Assembly: GCA_016713825.1 (NCBI GenBank)
Contig: JADJOJ010000001.1
Span: 558,001 to 622,000 of the forward strand
Length of the DNA: 64,000 nt
Reading direction: 5' to 3'
Origin: Candidatus Leptofilum gracile
Lineage (GTDB): Bacteria > Chloroflexota > Anaerolineae > Promineifilales > Promineifilaceae
The position numbers and the translations under genes are program-made. The notes under the pieces are model-generated. The model had not been told where the DNA came from and did no database searches. It saw nothing but the letters and a program-made list of their open reading frames with translations. Of this stretch, positions 23,683 through 32,339 are shown piece after piece (the first letter of the stretch is position 1; each line of letters starts with the position of its first letter).

Positions 23683-24654
23683 TCAGTCGCCTGCGACTGG
23701 CGTCTGCATCTCCCCCCGCGCCAGTTGGCGGCGGAAGCGGCGACGAATCAGCGCCAGGTTTGCTTTCTCGCGCAGCGCCACCAGGATGAGCGCCGCCAGC
23801 GTGGCAAACTGCGGCAGCAGCTGAATCAGGTTCGGCGGCAAATCCGTCACGTTTTGGATGCGCACGGCAAACGCTTCAGCCAGACCAAAGAAGTAGCCCG
23901 TCAGCAGCACGCCCAGCGGATGCTGGAAGCCAAAAATGTTGGCCGTCACGGCCACCCAGCCCAGCCCGTTGCTCATGTTGCGCGTAAACAACGACAGATG
24001 CCCCACAGAGAGGAACGCGCCGCCCAGGGCACACAGCATCCCGGCAATCACCATCGCCGACACCTGCACCCGACGCACATTGATGCCCAGCGTTTCGGCC
24101 GCCTGCTTGTTCTCGCCCACGGCGCGAATGTGCCGCCCAAACTTGCTGTGGAACAGCACGATGTAGCCCACAATGCAAGCCAGCCAGGAAAAATAAACGA
24201 TGAAGTTGTAGCCGCTCAGAATATCGCCCACAATTGGGATGCTGCTCAGCAGCGGAATCTCAAAATCTGGCAGCCGCTGGATGCTGGGGTCCGACCAGGA
24301 GCCAACGTTGCCAAACAAAACGCGCATCACGTACACCGTCAGTTCGCCAATAAGCAAATTGATCGCCAGCGCCAGGATGATGAGATTGACCTCATACTTT
24401 AAATAGAAAAAGGCAAACATGTAGCCCAGCAATCCGCCAAGCAGCACGGCCACAAAGATGCCCGCCAGGGTGTTGCCCAGATAAAATGTGGCGACGATGG
24501 CCACAAACGCGCCCAAAAGCATCTTGCCTTCCAGAGCGAGGTTTAGCACGCCCGCGCGAGCGCAAAACGCGCCGCCCAGCGCCGCCAGGATAATGGGTGT
24601 TGCCAATCGTAAGCCGCTGCTGAGTAGTGCGACAGTAAACAGATCGCCTTCCAT
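23683..24654 (-). CDS. Nucleoside-type ABC importer permease (NupQ/YufQ-like)
   Basis: A 323-residue membrane protein with about nine hydrophobic segments, BPD_transp_2 family. It has GGAFCARAGVLNLALEGKMLLGAF, the family N-terminal hallmark, and GRHIRAVGENKQAAETLGINVRRVQVSAMVIAGMLCALGGAFLS, the coupling loop. Its start overlaps the stop of the preceding permease by one base (TAATG), with GGAGGAG upstream, so the two are translationally coupled. It pairs with the 24654-25769 permease, the ATPase and the BMP lipoprotein to form a Bmp/Nup-type purine and pyrimidine nucleoside importer. Confidence 0.92.
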   Translation of the reverse strand: MEGDLFTVALLSSGLRLATPIILAALGGAFCARAGVLNLALEGKMLLGAFVAIVATFYLGNTLAGIFVAVLLGGLLGYMFAFFYLKYEVNLIILALAINLLIGELTVYVMRVLFGNVGSWSDPSIQRLPDFEIPLLSSIPIVGDILSGYNFIVYFSWLACIVGYIVLFHSKFGRHIRAVGENKQAAETLGINVRRVQVSAMVIAGMLCALGGAFLSVGHLSLFTRNMSNGLGWVAVTANIFGFQHPLGVLLTGYFFGLAEAFAVRIQNVTDLPPNLIQLLPQFATLAALILVALREKANLALIRRRFRRQLARGEMQTPVAGD

Positions 24655-25769
24655 TATTTTTTCTCCTCCATGGCCAGCTCAACGGCCGTTTTCTGACCTC
24701 TAAAATGGGCCCAACGTTCTCGTAAACCGCTGATGCCATCCGTGTAAAACTTCTCTGCCGCTACAAACAGAATCATCAACGCGATGACCGTGCCACCCAA
24801 TTCGCGCGGAATGCCCAGGTTGATCTGCAAGCCCAGCTGCGCGCCCAGCCCCACCCCGGCAAACAAAATCGCCACCAGGAAGACGCCAAACGGATGCACC
24901 TGCCCCAAAATCGCCACGGAAAGCCCGGTGAAACCTAAACCGGGAGCAAAATCCTGATTGATGCGGTAATGCACGCCAATTACCTCGATTGCGCCCGCCA
25001 AACCGGCCAGCGCCCCGCTGATGAACATGCCCCGAATCGCCGCCCGGTCGTTGCGAATGCCGCCAAACAGGGCAAACAGGGAGGATTGTCCCGCCATCCG
25101 CTGTTCGTAGCCGGGGGCCGAGCGCCACAGGTAAAAATAGACCGCCAGCACGGCGGCCACAGCAATCACAAAGCCCATGCCCCACTTGGAGCCGGGCATA
25201 AAAATCATCAGCTTGGCCGTCTCATCGATCACCGGTGAATACGCCGTGGTGCCCCGATCCGCCCGCAGCGGAAAGTTGACCATGTAGACCAAAAACAGCA
25301 CGGCGATTTCATTCATCACAATGGTGGTGATCACTTCGTTGATGTTCAGCTTCACCTTGAGCACGCCGGGAATCCAGCCGTAGATGCCGCCAATAACCAT
25401 CGCTGCCAGCATAATGACGATGGCGTGGACGACGGGCGGCAAATCAAGGGCAAAGCCCAGCCAGGCGGCGGTGAGCGCCCCCAGGGCAAACTGCCCTTCC
25501 TGGCCAATGCTGAACATGCCAGAGCGGAAGGCCACCACGGCCGAAAGCCCGGTAAGCATCAGCGGCGTCGCCCGTTCCAGCGTGGTGAAGAACGCACAGC
25601 GGTTGAGGGAAGAACAGCCAAACCCGGCCTTAAACAGTTCCTCAAAAGCGGCAAAGGGAGAGTTATCGGTAAAAATGATTAAAACGGCCGCTACAACCAG
25701 CCCAGAAATAACAGCCAGCAGCGGCACCAAAAATGTGTTCACACGTTGTTGTCTGTGGTAATTGTCCAT
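24654..25769 (-). CDS. Nucleoside-type ABC importer permease (NupP/YufP-like)
   Basis: A 371-residue membrane protein of the BPD_transp_2 family. FFTTLERATPLMLTGLSAVVAFRSGMFSIGQEGQFALGALTAAWLG and IPGVLKVKLNINEVITTIVMNEIAVLFLVYMVN are the YufP-type blocks. Two starts are possible: TTG 25784, directly abutting AGGAGG, and ATG 25769, 15 bases beyond it and just after the ATPase stop. ATG is used here. A paralogue lies at 28855-29862. Importer operon order is lipoprotein, ATPase, this permease, second permease. Confidence 0.92.
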   Translation of the reverse strand: MDNYHRQQRVNTFLVPLLAVISGLVVAAVLIIFTDNSPFAAFEELFKAGFGCSSLNRCAFFTTLERATPLMLTGLSAVVAFRSGMFSIGQEGQFALGALTAAWLGFALDLPPVVHAIVIMLAAMVIGGIYGWIPGVLKVKLNINEVITTIVMNEIAVLFLVYMVNFPLRADRGTTAYSPVIDETAKLMIFMPGSKWGMGFVIAVAAVLAVYFYLWRSAPGYEQRMAGQSSLFALFGGIRNDRAAIRGMFISGALAGLAGAIEVIGVHYRINQDFAPGLGFTGLSVAILGQVHPFGVFLVAILFAGVGLGAQLGLQINLGIPRELGGTVIALMILFVAAEKFYTDGISGLRERWAHFRGQKTAVELAMEEKK

Positions 25770-25773
25770 AACG

Positions 25774-27329
25774 TTACGCGACAACCTCCTTTTGTGGTTT
25801 GGGAACGGCCGTTTCCTTCAAAGAACTCCCGCCCATCAACAAACCAATCTCTTCTTTCGTCACCGTGGTCGGATCCACCTCGCCCGCAATCGTTCCCCGG
25901 TACATCACCAGCACCCGGTCACTCAGCGACAAAATCTCGTCCAGCTCCACAGAAATCAGCAGCACCGCCGCCTGCCGGTCCCGCACATCCACCAGCGACC
26001 GATGCACAAACTCAATGCTGCCCACATCCAAACCGCGCGTTGGCTGGTTGGCAATGACAAACTTCGGCTCGCCAGACAGCTCACGCGCCAACACCACCTT
26101 CTGCATGTTCCCCCAGAAAGCGTGGCAATCATCTCGCCCGGCTGAGCCGCCGCAATGGAAAACTGCTTCACCGCAAACGAAGCAAACCGCTTCATCGCCG
26201 ACAAAATCATGAACCCCAGCCGATTAAACTCCGGCAGCTTGTACCGGTTCACCACCAGATTCTCATCCAGGTTTGTTTCCAGGTTCAGGCCAATTTTGAT
26301 CCGGTCTTCGGGAATGTGGGCCATGCCCTGCTTGCGCCGTTCGCCCACAGAACGCCGGGTAATGTCCTTGTCCACAAACGTGAACGTCCCGCCTTCCACG
26401 GGGCGCATCCCAGAGATCGCTTCCACCAGCTCCGTCTGGCCGTTGCCGCTCACGCCAGCAATGCCCAAAATTTCACCCTCGCGTACCGAAAAAGAGATGT
26501 GGCGCACGGCGGGCAGCCCGCTGGCATCCGTCACGGTGATGTTGTCTGCTTTAAAGACAACCTGCCCCGGCGTGGCTGGTTTTTTATCCAGCTCTAGCAG
26601 CACGGAGCGGCCCACCATCATCCGGGCCATGTCGGGGATGCTGGTTTCAGCCACAGAGCGCGTGCCGATCATTTTGCCGCCGCGCATCACGCTGAGCCGG
26701 TCGGCCACATCTTTTACCTCGACCAGTTTGTGGGTAATAAAAATAATGGTGCGCCCTCGTTGGGCCAGGTTGCGCACGACGGCGAGCAGCTCTTTAACTT
26801 CCTGGGGGGTGAGAACGGCCGTAGGCTCATCCAAAATCAAAATCTTGGCCTCACGCTGGAGCGCCTTCAAAATTTCCACCCGCTGCTGCATCCCCACCGG
26901 CAAATCACGAATACGCGCATACGGGTCTACCGGCAAGCCAAAATCATTGGCCAACTGGCGTACCAACTCTGCTTCTTCTTTTTTCTTAAGCATCCCATAC
27001 TGGTTCGGTTCAATACCCAGCATAATATTTTCAGCAATGGTAAACGAAGGCACCAGCTTAAAATGCTGGTGCACCATGCCAATTCCTAATTTAATCGCAT
27101 CATCAGGATGATGAATTTCTACGGGTTGCCCATTAACCAAAATCTCTCCAGAATCTGGCTGGTGCAAACCGTAAAAAATATTCATCAAGGTCGTTTTGCC
27201 AGCGCCATTCTCGCCCACCAGCGCATGCACTTCGCCCTCGGCAATCGAAAGCGTCACGTCGTTATTGGCTAATACATTGGAAGAGGGGAAATATTTGGTG
27301 ATGTTTCGCAGTTCTACAGCATTTGCCAT
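25774..27329 (-). CDS. Nucleoside ABC importer ATPase (NupO/YufO-like), with a frameshift
   Basis: A double-ATPase subunit of about 518 residues. The first ATPase has GENGAGKTTLMN, LPVGMQQRVEILKAL and ILILDEPTAVLTPQE. The second, which is degenerate as usual in this family, has GVSGNGQTELVEAISG, the signature LSGGN and ANQPTRGLDVGS. The frame breaks at the second signature. A run of five C at 26110-26114 (G5 on the coding strand) needs one more base for TLSGG to continue into NMQKVVLARELSGEP. Downstream sequence is intact to the stop at 25774. A homopolymer miscount is the simplest explanation. It is followed closely by the NupP-like permease. Confidence 0.9.
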
Positions 27330-27410
27330 GAGGTTTCCACAGAGCGTACGGCGTCACACCAAAATGCAGTGTCACGCCGCACGCCGCATTGTTATTGATT
27401 ATTTGCCGAA

Positions 27411-27441
27411 GAAGCTCAACTTTTGTAAAAAGTTGAACTTC
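27411..27441 (-). repeat. Stem-loop between the BMP lipoprotein and ATPase genes
   Basis: GAAGCTCAACTTTT (27411-27424), loop GTA, AAAAGTTGAACTTC (28-41), a 14-bp stem with one mismatch. It lies in the 131-base gap after the binding-protein gene. Such hairpins commonly stabilise the binding-protein message or reduce read-through, giving excess binding protein over membrane parts. Confidence 0.65.
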
Positions 27442-27460
27442 TCAGGCAAGACAGTTGTTC

Positions 27461-28531
27461 TTACTTAAGCGGTGCACACGCTTCTGAAGTCATTTCAGGA
27501 TCAACCAGTGCATCACAAACCACGTAATCGCCAGACAGAATATTGGCGCGGTATTCTGCTACGGTCGCTTCAACATCCGGCAGCTTGTCTACCATGTCGG
27601 CCGGGCCTTCATCTTTGAAGGTGGTAGACCCTTCATCCCAGGAAATACCAGCGGCGCCATCGGCCATACCCAACTGGTTGAAGCCACCCTGGAACGTATC
27701 GTTCAAGGCCCATTCAATCAGGGTGTAGGTAGCAATGTCTACACGTTTAATCATGGAAACAATGACGTGACCGGGTTGAATCCAGTCCTGGTTTGAATCG
27801 ACACCAATGGCATAATTGTCGGTTTGGGCGGCAGCTTCCAGAACACCTTCGCCAGAACGACCAGCCACCTGGTAAACAATGTCTGCGCCTTGCTCATATT
27901 GGCCCAGCGCGGTTTCCAAACCCAGCGTCGGGTTCTCAAAATCAAAGCCCAGGTAACCCACCAATACTTCACAATCGGGGCAGACTTCCAAAACGCCTTG
28001 CTTGTAACCGTAGAAGAACTGGTTCAAAGCGGGGGCATCGCCACCAACTACAGCGCCGACGATCTTGGTTTCTGTCATCGAGCCAGCAATGAGGCCAGCC
28101 AGGAAGCTGGATTCATGTACGTTGATTTGGAACGCAGCGAAATTATCCGGGAGCGTTTCGGCAAAAACGTCGGAAGGCGCACCAAATTTTTGGTCTGGGA
28201 ACTCTTCAGCCAGGGCCAGCACCAGCGCGGCATCGAGCGCCAACGGCAGCACAATGTCGTTGCCCGCCTGGATAGCCCCACGCATGGCGGCTTCGTGTTC
28301 GGTGATACCGGCCGTTTCGATAACGGTTCCAGAAACACCCAACTCCTCAATTGCCCGCTCAGCACCACGGTTGGCAGAGTCGGAGAAAGAGCGGTCGCCT
28401 AAGGCACCTGGCAAAACCAGGGCAAAGCTGAAGTCGGTATTTTCGGCCGTCTCTTCTTCGCCGCCACCACAAGCTGCAATCGAAAGGGCGACGATCATCG
28501 CCAAAATCAATAAAAGGATATTACGTCTCAT
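27461..28531 (-). CDS. BMP-family nucleoside-binding lipoprotein
   Basis: A 356-residue substrate-binding protein. The signal peptide is RRNILLLILAMIVALSIAAC with lipobox IAAC; the lipidated cysteine anchors it outside the membrane. Mature sequence begins with an acidic linker, then FSFALVLPGALGDRSFSDSANRGAERAIEELG, the BMP/PnrA-type nucleoside-binding start, and contains YQVAGRSGEGVLEAAAQ and GVDSNQDWIQPGHVIVSMIKRVD. ATG 28531 has AAAGGAGG upstream; the longer frame is not needed. Codon use is slightly different from the neighbours and it has no ACGGCCGT palindrome, consistent with high expression. It is the lead gene of the importer operon. Confidence 0.93.
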   Translation of the reverse strand: MRRNILLLILAMIVALSIAACGGGEEETAENTDFSFALVLPGALGDRSFSDSANRGAERAIEELGVSGTVIETAGITEHEAAMRGAIQAGNDIVLPLALDAALVLALAEEFPDQKFGAPSDVFAETLPDNFAAFQINVHESSFLAGLIAGSMTETKIVGAVVGGDAPALNQFFYGYKQGVLEVCPDCEVLVGYLGFDFENPTLGLETALGQYEQGADIVYQVAGRSGEGVLEAAAQTDNYAIGVDSNQDWIQPGHVIVSMIKRVDIATYTLIEWALNDTFQGGFNQLGMADGAAGISWDEGSTTFKDEGPADMVDKLPDVEATVAEYRANILSGDYVVCDALVDPEMTSEACAPLK

Positions 28532-28854
28532 TGTTTCCTCCTTTGGAATATCGTGAGCACACAATAAATTGAAAAAAGCACGCAAAGGCGGCTTTTGACG
28601 AAACAGGGTTGAGGGGATTTTGTAATTTTGGGCGGCCAATGTAATCCGGGTAAATGTCGGTTCTGGGTTGCTTTTTAATGGTTGGATGAGTCGCACCTGC
28701 TGGTGTGAAGTTCATTGCCGCGAACCCTTACGTGGGTGAAGATTATCGATTGTAGCTAGAGGTTTTGTTTCTGCCGCGAACGCCGGGAGCCGTGGAATTC
28801 GCGTCTATTTTCAACTGCCTTGAATTGGGCGGAAAGTATAACATGCTTGTATTT
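28532..28854. other. 323-base gap upstream of the BMP gene, no gene seen
   Basis: Likely holds the promoter of the importer operon. I saw no convincing -35/-10 pair and no hairpin of the tandem-word type, which is unusual for this window. Confidence 0.5.
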
Positions 28855-29862
28855 TTACGCATCTTTTTCAGCGAACTTTTTTGCTACCCAGCGTGCAACC
28901 ACGGGCATGACCATAAGAATCATCATGAAACCGATGATAATGTTGCTGAGCTGGCGGGGTACGGCCGTTTGCAACTGTAATCCATTCAAGGAGCCCAACC
29001 GCAGCCCACCCAACAAAACCGCGCTAAATAAAATCCCCAAGGGATGCAGCTGCCCCAGCAAGCTCACAATGATGCCATCAAACTGGTCAATGGTAGAAAA
29101 GCTGGAGACAAAGCGGTGATGCACCGCCAAAACCTCCAGCCCGCCCGCCAACCCGGCCAGCCCCCCGCTGATAAACATGCCGCGCACCACGGCCCGCCGC
29201 GCCTGCATGCCCGCAAACCGGGCAAACAACCCCGCCTGCCCCGCCGTCCGAATCTCCATACCGGCCCCGCGCCGCCACAGATAGATGTAAACGAGAACGG
29301 CCGTTCCCACCGCAATAAAAAAAGCAACCGTCAATTTTGTCGTGGGAATCAGTGGCGTCAATCGCACCTCTGCCGGAATGCGCCAAAAGCTCACCCGCCC
29401 CGTCGCCGCCAGCGCCAGCGAGTTAAAAATGAGCGTCGTAATCACCTCGTTGATGTTCAGGTACGCGCGCAAGGCACCAGGGATGGCGCTCCAGACGCCG
29501 CCAGCCACAATGCCACCCAGCAAGCCCAAAACAATGCGCAGCCACGGCGCACCCGGCAGCACCACAACCAGGTAGGTTGTCATGCCCGCGCCGCAAACCA
29601 TCTGCCCAAACTGGCCAATGCTGATCAGGCCAGAACGGAACGCCACCATCGCCGCCAACCCACTGAGGATCATCGGCGTAGCGTATTGCAGGGCGGTCCA
29701 GATGGCGCAAAAGCCGCCGCTGCCTGCGCAGCCAAACCCGGCGGCAAACCAAATTCCATACGCCTGAAATGGATTCTCGCCCGTGGGCAAAACCAAAAGC
29801 AGGCCCAACCCCATGCCCAAAATGACGGCCAGAAATGGCTGAATGACCGGTGCCGGCTTCAT
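28855..29862 (-). CDS. Second nucleoside-type ABC permease (YufP-like paralogue)
   Basis: A 335-residue membrane protein of BPD_transp_2 type, clearly paralogous to the 24654-25769 permease. Shared blocks include ATPMILSGLAAMVAFRSGLISIGQFGQMV, IPGALRAYLNINEVITTLIFNSLAL and VVRGMFISGGLAGLAGGLEVLAVHHRF. It has no ATPase or second permease of its own and lies upstream of the BMP gene on the same strand. It may give the importer an alternative permease, changing specificity, or be left over from a duplicated operon. ATG 29862 follows GGTTGATTACC-type sequence with no strong ribosome site. Confidence 0.88.
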   Translation of the reverse strand: MKPAPVIQPFLAVILGMGLGLLLVLPTGENPFQAYGIWFAAGFGCAGSGGFCAIWTALQYATPMILSGLAAMVAFRSGLISIGQFGQMVCGAGMTTYLVVVLPGAPWLRIVLGLLGGIVAGGVWSAIPGALRAYLNINEVITTLIFNSLALAATGRVSFWRIPAEVRLTPLIPTTKLTVAFFIAVGTAVLVYIYLWRRGAGMEIRTAGQAGLFARFAGMQARRAVVRGMFISGGLAGLAGGLEVLAVHHRFVSSFSTIDQFDGIIVSLLGQLHPLGILFSAVLLGGLRLGSLNGLQLQTAVPRQLSNIIIGFMMILMVMPVVARWVAKKFAEKDA

Positions 29863-29882
29863 CGGTTGATTACCCCAGCCCC

Positions 29883-29954
29883 GCTAATTTATTTGCGCCC
29901 GCTAATTTATTTGCGCCCGTTAATTTATTTGCGCCCGCTAATTTATTTGCGCCA
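29883..29954. repeat. Four tandem 18-base units at the 3' end of the uridine phosphorylase gene
   Basis: GCTAATTTATTTGCGCCC occurs at 29883, 29901, 29919 (one change) and 29937 (one change). The last unit encodes the final residues AQIN and the stop codon of the gene ending at 29938. The other three lie downstream of the stop, so the gene end itself has been tandemly copied. Confidence 0.9.
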
Positions 29955-30654
29955 GGTGCCACATCGCCTCCAACCCAATTTCAATTGCCTGCTGCTCGCC
30001 CCGCCGGTAGTCGGCCTCGCCCCATTCCGGCTTGATGACACCCGGCGCTCCGTCTGAAGCGTAGATCGCCCCGGTGCGCCAGCCGCGGTACGCGCCCACG
30101 ACAAACAGGGTATCGCTCTCCATTTCTACCGAAACCAGACCCGCCGTCTTGAAAATATCGCGGGATCCTTCTTCACGCGGCGCGTAAAACGCATCCCCGG
30201 CCAGCCCCACGCCGACGGTGTGCGGGATTGCCAGCGCCTCGGCCGCTTCGACGAGTTGACGCAACACGGCAAAGGTGGGCACCGCCGGATAGTTGAGCGG
30301 CAGGTAGGCGTTGGCCGTGCCCCCGGCGCGGAAGGTGCCGCTGGCGATAATCACGTCGCCCGGCTTTTGCCCGTCCTGGAACACGCCGCAGGAGCCCACG
30401 CGGATGAAGGTATCGGCCCCCATGTGGGCCAGCTCTTCCAGGGCGATGGCCACCGTCGGGCCGCCCATGCCCGTGCCGCAGACCGTCATGAAGACGTCTT
30501 TGTAACGGCCCGAAAAGACGACGTAGCCGCGACTGTCGGTTACGAGGTAGCTGTCGTCCAGATGCGCGGCAATTTTTCTGGCCCGCGCCTGGTCACCGGG
30601 GCAAAAGACGTAGCGAGAAATCTCTTTCGGATCACATTGAATGTGCCATTCCAT
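29938..30654 (-). CDS. udp: Uridine/nucleoside phosphorylase
   Basis: A 238-residue PNP/UDP-family phosphorylase that splits uridine (or a related nucleoside) into base and ribose-1-phosphate. YVFCPGDQARARKIAAHL is the phosphate-binding start, FMTVCGTGMGGPTVAIALEELAHMGADTFIRVGSCGVFQ the family core, and LVSVEMESDTLFVVGAYRGWRTGAI the ribose-contact block (M-E-S/M-E-x-E region). ATG 30654 (MEWHIQ) has AGGAGG upstream; the longer frame reads through the CAGATT hairpin. It works with the importer and the ribokinase and nucleoside hydrolase nearby. Confidence 0.92.
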   Translation of the reverse strand: MEWHIQCDPKEISRYVFCPGDQARARKIAAHLDDSYLVTDSRGYVVFSGRYKDVFMTVCGTGMGGPTVAIALEELAHMGADTFIRVGSCGVFQDGQKPGDVIIASGTFRAGGTANAYLPLNYPAVPTFAVLRQLVEAAEALAIPHTVGVGLAGDAFYAPREEGSRDIFKTAGLVSVEMESDTLFVVGAYRGWRTGAIYASDGAPGVIKPEWGEADYRRGEQQAIEIGLEAMWHLAQIN

Positions 30655-30678
30655 GCCAAAACCTCCTGGGAAATTTAG

Positions 30679-30744
30679 CCGCAGATTTCGCAGATTACAC
30701 AGATTAAAGCGCCTAATCTGCGAAATCTGTGTAATCTGTGGATT
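30679..30744. repeat. Tandem-word hairpin, GCAGATTACACAGATT family
   Basis: CCGCAGATTTCGCAGATTAC-ACAGATTAAAG on the left; CTAATCTGCG-AAATCTGTGTAATCTGTGG on the right, about 25 bp of stem. It separates udp from the ADP-ribosylglycohydrolase gene. Confidence 0.85.
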
Positions 30745-32067
30745 ATTTTTCATTGAAGCGGGTGAGATGGGCGATTTGCCGGGCGAGGTGGCTGATGGCA
30801 CGGCCGTTTTGCCCCGGCAAATAGCTCTCAATCTCATCATGCAAAGGAGCCGTCCAGTGGACAGGAATTTTGTCCGCCCCCAGCATCACGCCCAAAATGG
30901 AGCCGACCGTTGCGCCGTTGCAGTCCGTGTCCCAGCCGCAGGCAACGGCCGTTCCCACCCCCGCCGAAAAATCATCTGCCCCGTAAAGCAGGCCCAGCGC
31001 CACCAGGCACGCATTGGGAATGGTGTGAATCCAATTTTCGCCCACGTCGGCGTTGTAGCGACGGCGGCAATATTGCTTGATCTGGCGGAAGGCATCTTCC
31101 CAGGTCGCTTCCCGCTTCGACCAGCCAATCACCTTTTCCACCGCCTCATGCAGGCGGCTGCCCTGTGGAATTTCCGCCAGCCCGGCGCGAATGATCGCCT
31201 CTGGCTCGTCCAGCACGAAGGCGGCAGACACCATCGCCGCCACCCACATTGCGCCGTAAATGCCGTTGCCCCGGTGGGAAAGCACGGCATCTTTGTACGC
31301 CAGCGCCGCCGCCCGGCGCGGCTGGCCGGGGCAAACGTAGCCGTACACATCCGCCCGAATTTGCGCGCCAATCCATTCGCGGTACGGATTATGTAAAGCA
31401 CCAGCCGTTTCTGCCGCAACGCCATTGACCAGATGGCGATACACGACACGCTCGGCGGTGAAGATACGGCCGTACGCAAAATGATCCAGCCAAAACTGCC
31501 CCACATCCGCTGGGGTAAAGCCAAACCGTGCTGTTGCAGGATGAGCAGCGCCGCCAGCGTGTACTCCACGTCATCGTCCTGCACCACACGGCGGATGTTG
31601 CCCTGCGTCGTGTCGTGCCAGCGGCTCCAAAATGGGCGGGGGAAGCCGTCGGGGAACGGCTCCAGCAGCGGCACGTAGTCGCGCAGCGGGTAGGCGTTTG
31701 CCAGTTCCAGGTAGCGCCAGATTTGGGCGGCGGGCCAGGTGCCTTCCAGCGGCTTGCCCAGCATCATCCCGGCAAAACGACCCAGCAGCCCACCGTGAAT
31801 TTTGGCGGGAACGGCCGTCCCCACCACCTCACCCAATGCCACAGAAACACAACTTTGCTGAATCGCCGCCAGTTCGTCTGGCTCGTGGTACGGCCAGTGG
31901 GTGGGCGCGGGCAGATTGGCAAGCTGCTGCCAGAATAGTTCCGCTGCGGTTGGGGAGAGGGGGGGGTGGGAAACGGCCGTACGCAGTTCAGCCAGCAGTT
32001 GGGTGTCAAATCCCTGCTGCTCACGCAGATCCAGTTCGGCCAGTAAAAGTTCTTGCGGTGTGTACAT
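30743..32067 (-). CDS. ADP-ribosylglycohydrolase-fold protein, with a frameshift
   Basis: About 441 residues when read across one missing base near 31512-31519. The first part (MYTPQELLLAELDLREQQ.., LGEVVGTAVPAKIHGGLLGRFAGMMLGKPLEG, VQDDDVEYTLAALLILQQHGL) and second part (GQFWLDHFAYGRIFTAERV.., GCGWDTDCNGATVGSILGVMLG) together give the DraG/ADP-ribosylhydrolase fold, with both metal-binding motifs. The family cleaves ADP-ribose from proteins or small molecules; in a nucleoside locus it may process ADP-ribosyl or related nucleosides, which is inference. ATG 32067 is chosen; the upstream 13 codons fall in the hairpin at 32085-32148. It is divergent from the sulfatase. Confidence 0.85.
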
Positions 32068-32084
32068 GTTGCTCGTTGCGTATG

Positions 32085-32148
32085 GGGTGCCAGGCACGGG
32101 GCGCAAGTTGTTGCACAGACAAAATCAGTTGCCCCGTGCCTGGCACCC
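32085..32148. repeat. Perfect 18-bp hairpin, GGTGCCAGGCACGGGG family
   Basis: GGGTGCCAGGCACGGGGC (32085-32102) and GCCCCGTGCCTGGCACCC (32131-32148), loop 28. It lies just upstream of the ADP-ribosylglycohydrolase start. The rest of the gap to 32339 shows no gene; a GCAAAATCAAAAT stretch precedes the sulfatase ATG. Confidence 0.85.
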
Positions 32149-32339
32149 TCGCCTGGTTCCGATTCACTTTTCGTCAAAAAAAATCAGTTGCCGCATAATA
32201 TTAGCAGCATGATCCACTAACAACGAACACCAATCCCGTAACCATCAGATTTTTCGAGTTCCCACTTCTGGAGCAGCAATCTGACACAAAAACTTCAAAA
32301 ATTTCAATATCTCTAAAACCTCTGTGGCAAAATCAAAAT

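Noticed and set aside
29883..29954. CRISPR-like array
   Set aside because: The units are contiguous 18-mers without spacers; no cas genes are in the window.
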